Below, piece by piece: positions 25,006 through 26,429 of a stretch of 26,429 bases of DNA; the first letter of the stretch is position 1, and each line of letters starts with the position of its first letter. The notes below the pieces were generated by a model that was given only the letters and a program-made list of their open reading frames with translations, was not told the DNA's origin and did no database searches. The stretch comes from a virus: positions 1 to 26,429 of IMG/VR virus record IMGVR_UViG_3300011187_000049. The stretch is one strand, 5' to 3'. The position numbers and the translations under genes were made by a program.

Positions 25006-26429
25006 ATGAAATTAATTTACTCAGATAAACATAGCATATTTATTTTTAAGTGCCCATTTTCCAAAAACAGTATACCAAGGGATATAGGCTTGTATTGGAA
25101 AAGAGAAGGTAATTTTTGGTATACAAAAGATATCATGAAGGCACGGCTACTACGAAAGTATGCTGGCAAAGAATTGAACAAACGGTTTGACAAATATATG
25201 GCGAAAGTCAAAAAAACTGTTAGTGGATCTTATAAATATACGTCTGATATAAAAATTCCTCTACCGGATCATTGCCCGTTCAATTTTTATGAGTATCAGA
25301 AAGCGGGTGTGGAATTTATTCATAAGCGCAAATATAGTTTGATAGCGGATGATATGGGTTTAGGTAAAACCCCATCTATTATTGGTGCTATCAATTTAAT
25401 GCCGGATTTTAATAAGATAATTATTATATGTCCAAATTCGGTAAAGTATAATTGGAAGAAGGAATGGGAAACGTGGAGTATACATACAAATAAGAAAGTT
25501 TGTGTATATAATTCATCCAATATTAAAGATGAGGGAGATGTTATAATAATAAATTATGAAGTATTAAACTCTTCTACAAACCCGAAATCTAAAAAGTTCA
25601 GGAATCCAAAGAAGGGCAAATATAATTCGTCTCTTAATATGCTCAATATGGTAAAAGGATGGAAAGGATATGATTATTTAGTTTGTGATGAATCACACAG
25701 GTTGAAGAATTTACAAGCAAATACTACACGTAATGTGATGAAGATTGCAAAATTGGCTAAAAAAATTACATTCGCTACCGGAACACCCATTCTCAGTCAA
25801 CCTGAAGACATCTGGACTACAATTAAAATGTTTGGTTTCAATAAGAAATTTGAAAATAACAAACAAAAATTCATGAAAAAATATTGTGGTGCGTATTTTG
25901 ATAGAAGGTGGAAACGTACAGTGACGGATATTGATAGTGTAAGACCGGAGATATTGGAGGAATTACAAATTAGGTTACGCAAAAATTTCATGATTCGAAG
26001 GTTGAAGTCTGAAGTACTAACAGAACTACCCGAAAAGATTAGATCCATAGTACCATTAGAAATACCACAAAAGTATATACGTGAATTTTCTGATGCTGAT
26101 ATAAGTAAGGATGATTTATCATTATTGTCTACAAATAGTGATGGTCAAAAATCGATTCTAAGGGGTCTTAAACCAAACGCCATATCTGAACTCACCGAGT
26201 TACGAAAAGTCACGGGAGAAGCTAAGGTTAAGCCTGTTACTGACTTTGTTAAAGAGTTATTAGAGCAAGGTAAGAAAGTAGTATTATACGCTCACCATAC
26301 AGATGTTATTGAAGCATACATTAAAAAATTCAAAAAATACGGTGTGGTAAGTATTTATGGCAAAACTCCGGACAATGAACGAGAAGATGCAAAACAGAAA
26401 TTTCAGAATGATCCGGACACAAGAGTATT
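25006..26429 (+). CDS. SNF2/SWI2-family DEAD-like helicase, 3' truncated
   Basis: The frame is open from ATG 25006 to the end of the window (474+ codons). Motif I is IADDMGLGKT (residues ~114-122), followed by motif Ia IIIICPNSVKYNWKKEW, motif II CDESHRLKN (D228-H231, DESH variant), and motif III ATGTPI. Then come FMIRRLKSEVLTELPEK and the second RecA domain beginning KPVTDFVKELLEQGKKVVLY with SIYGKTPDNERE, the typical SNF2 C-terminal helicase start. The N-terminal ~85 residues resemble a small substrate-binding region (HARP/UvsW-like?). SMARCAL1-type annealing helicases or T4 UvsW are the closest functional guesses: fork remodelling or branch migration. All eight visible Trp are UGG. Confidence 0.88.
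   Translation, partial: MKLIYSDKHSIFIFKCPFSKNSIPRDIGLYWKREGNFWYTKDIMKARLLRKYAGKELNKRFDKYMAKVKKTVSGSYKYTSDIKIPLPDHCPFNFYEYQKAGVEFIHKRKYSLIADDMGLGKTPSIIGAINLMPDFNKIIIICPNSVKYNWKKEWETWSIHTNKKVCVYNSSNIKDEGDVIIINYEVLNSSTNPKSKKFRNPKKGKYNSSLNMLNMVKGWKGYDYLVCDESHRLKNLQANTTRNVMKIAKLAKKITFATGTPILSQPEDIWTTIKMFGFNKKFENNKQKFMKKYCGAYFDRRWKRTVTDIDSVRPEILEELQIRLRKNFMIRRLKSEVLTELPEKIRSIVPLEIPQKYIREFSDADISKDDLSLLSTNSDGQKSILRGLKPNAISELTELRKVTGEAKVKPVTDFVKELLEQGKKVVLYAHHTDVIEAYIKKFKKYGVVSIYGKTPDNEREDAKQKFQNDPDTRV

Overview
This window is a piece of an A+T-rich tailed-phage genome with a contractile (T4-like, myovirus) tail. It carries a T4-type morphogenesis block (end of a gp23-like capsid gene, gp18-like sheath, gp19-like tube, a gp26-like chaperone, a tape measure and several baseplate genes). 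This is followed by a T4-type replication set: gp32-like SSB, UvsX/RecA, FEN/RNase H, DnaB-like helicase, class II ribonucleotide reductase, dNMP kinase and a SNF2-type helicase. Most start codons have A/T-rich leaders with no clear Shine-Dalgarno sequence. That would fit a Bacteroidota-type host, but the host cannot be fixed from this sequence.

The main result is that UGA is read as an amino acid, almost certainly Trp. Under the standard code the structural genes fall into in-frame fragments separated only by TGA. Read with UGA=Trp they join into full-length proteins: tail tube (1 UGA), tape measure (3), a 657-aa baseplate protein (4), a gp53/LysM-like protein (1) and an 882-aa baseplate protein (4). 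A minus-strand pair of membrane proteins (3 and 5 UGA) also appears; the 149-aa one is essentially invisible under the standard code. UGA sits where Trp is expected in the gp53/LysM-like motif and in GIY-YIG/NUMOD motifs. Genes end in TAA or, twice, TAG; no gene needs TGA as its stop. One gene end (22417-22419) is ambiguous.

Use of UGA is partitioned. By my count from the translations, the seven UGA-bearing intact genes have 21 UGA and 17 UGG Trp codons. Nine replication, nucleotide and middle-region genes have 38 UGG and no UGA. This matches the idea that a phage recodes a stop codon mainly in late genes while infecting a standard-code host. No suppressor tRNA-Trp(UCA) was seen in the window.

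Layout: 1-302 capsid end and terminator; 459-3306 sheath and tube, then terminator; 3429-13539 chaperone (with a T9 slippery site), tape measure and baseplate cluster, tightly packed; 13648-18471 SSB, UvsX, FEN and helicase, mostly separated by hairpin terminators; 18606-20825 class II RNR; 20904-21515 decayed GIY-YIG homing endonuclease, itself using UGA; 21648-23546 small proteins and dNMP kinase; 23549-24937 minus-strand cluster of three genes, two UGA-rich and membrane-anchored; 25006 to the end, SNF2-like helicase running off the window. No tRNA, rRNA, CRISPR array or IS element was seen.
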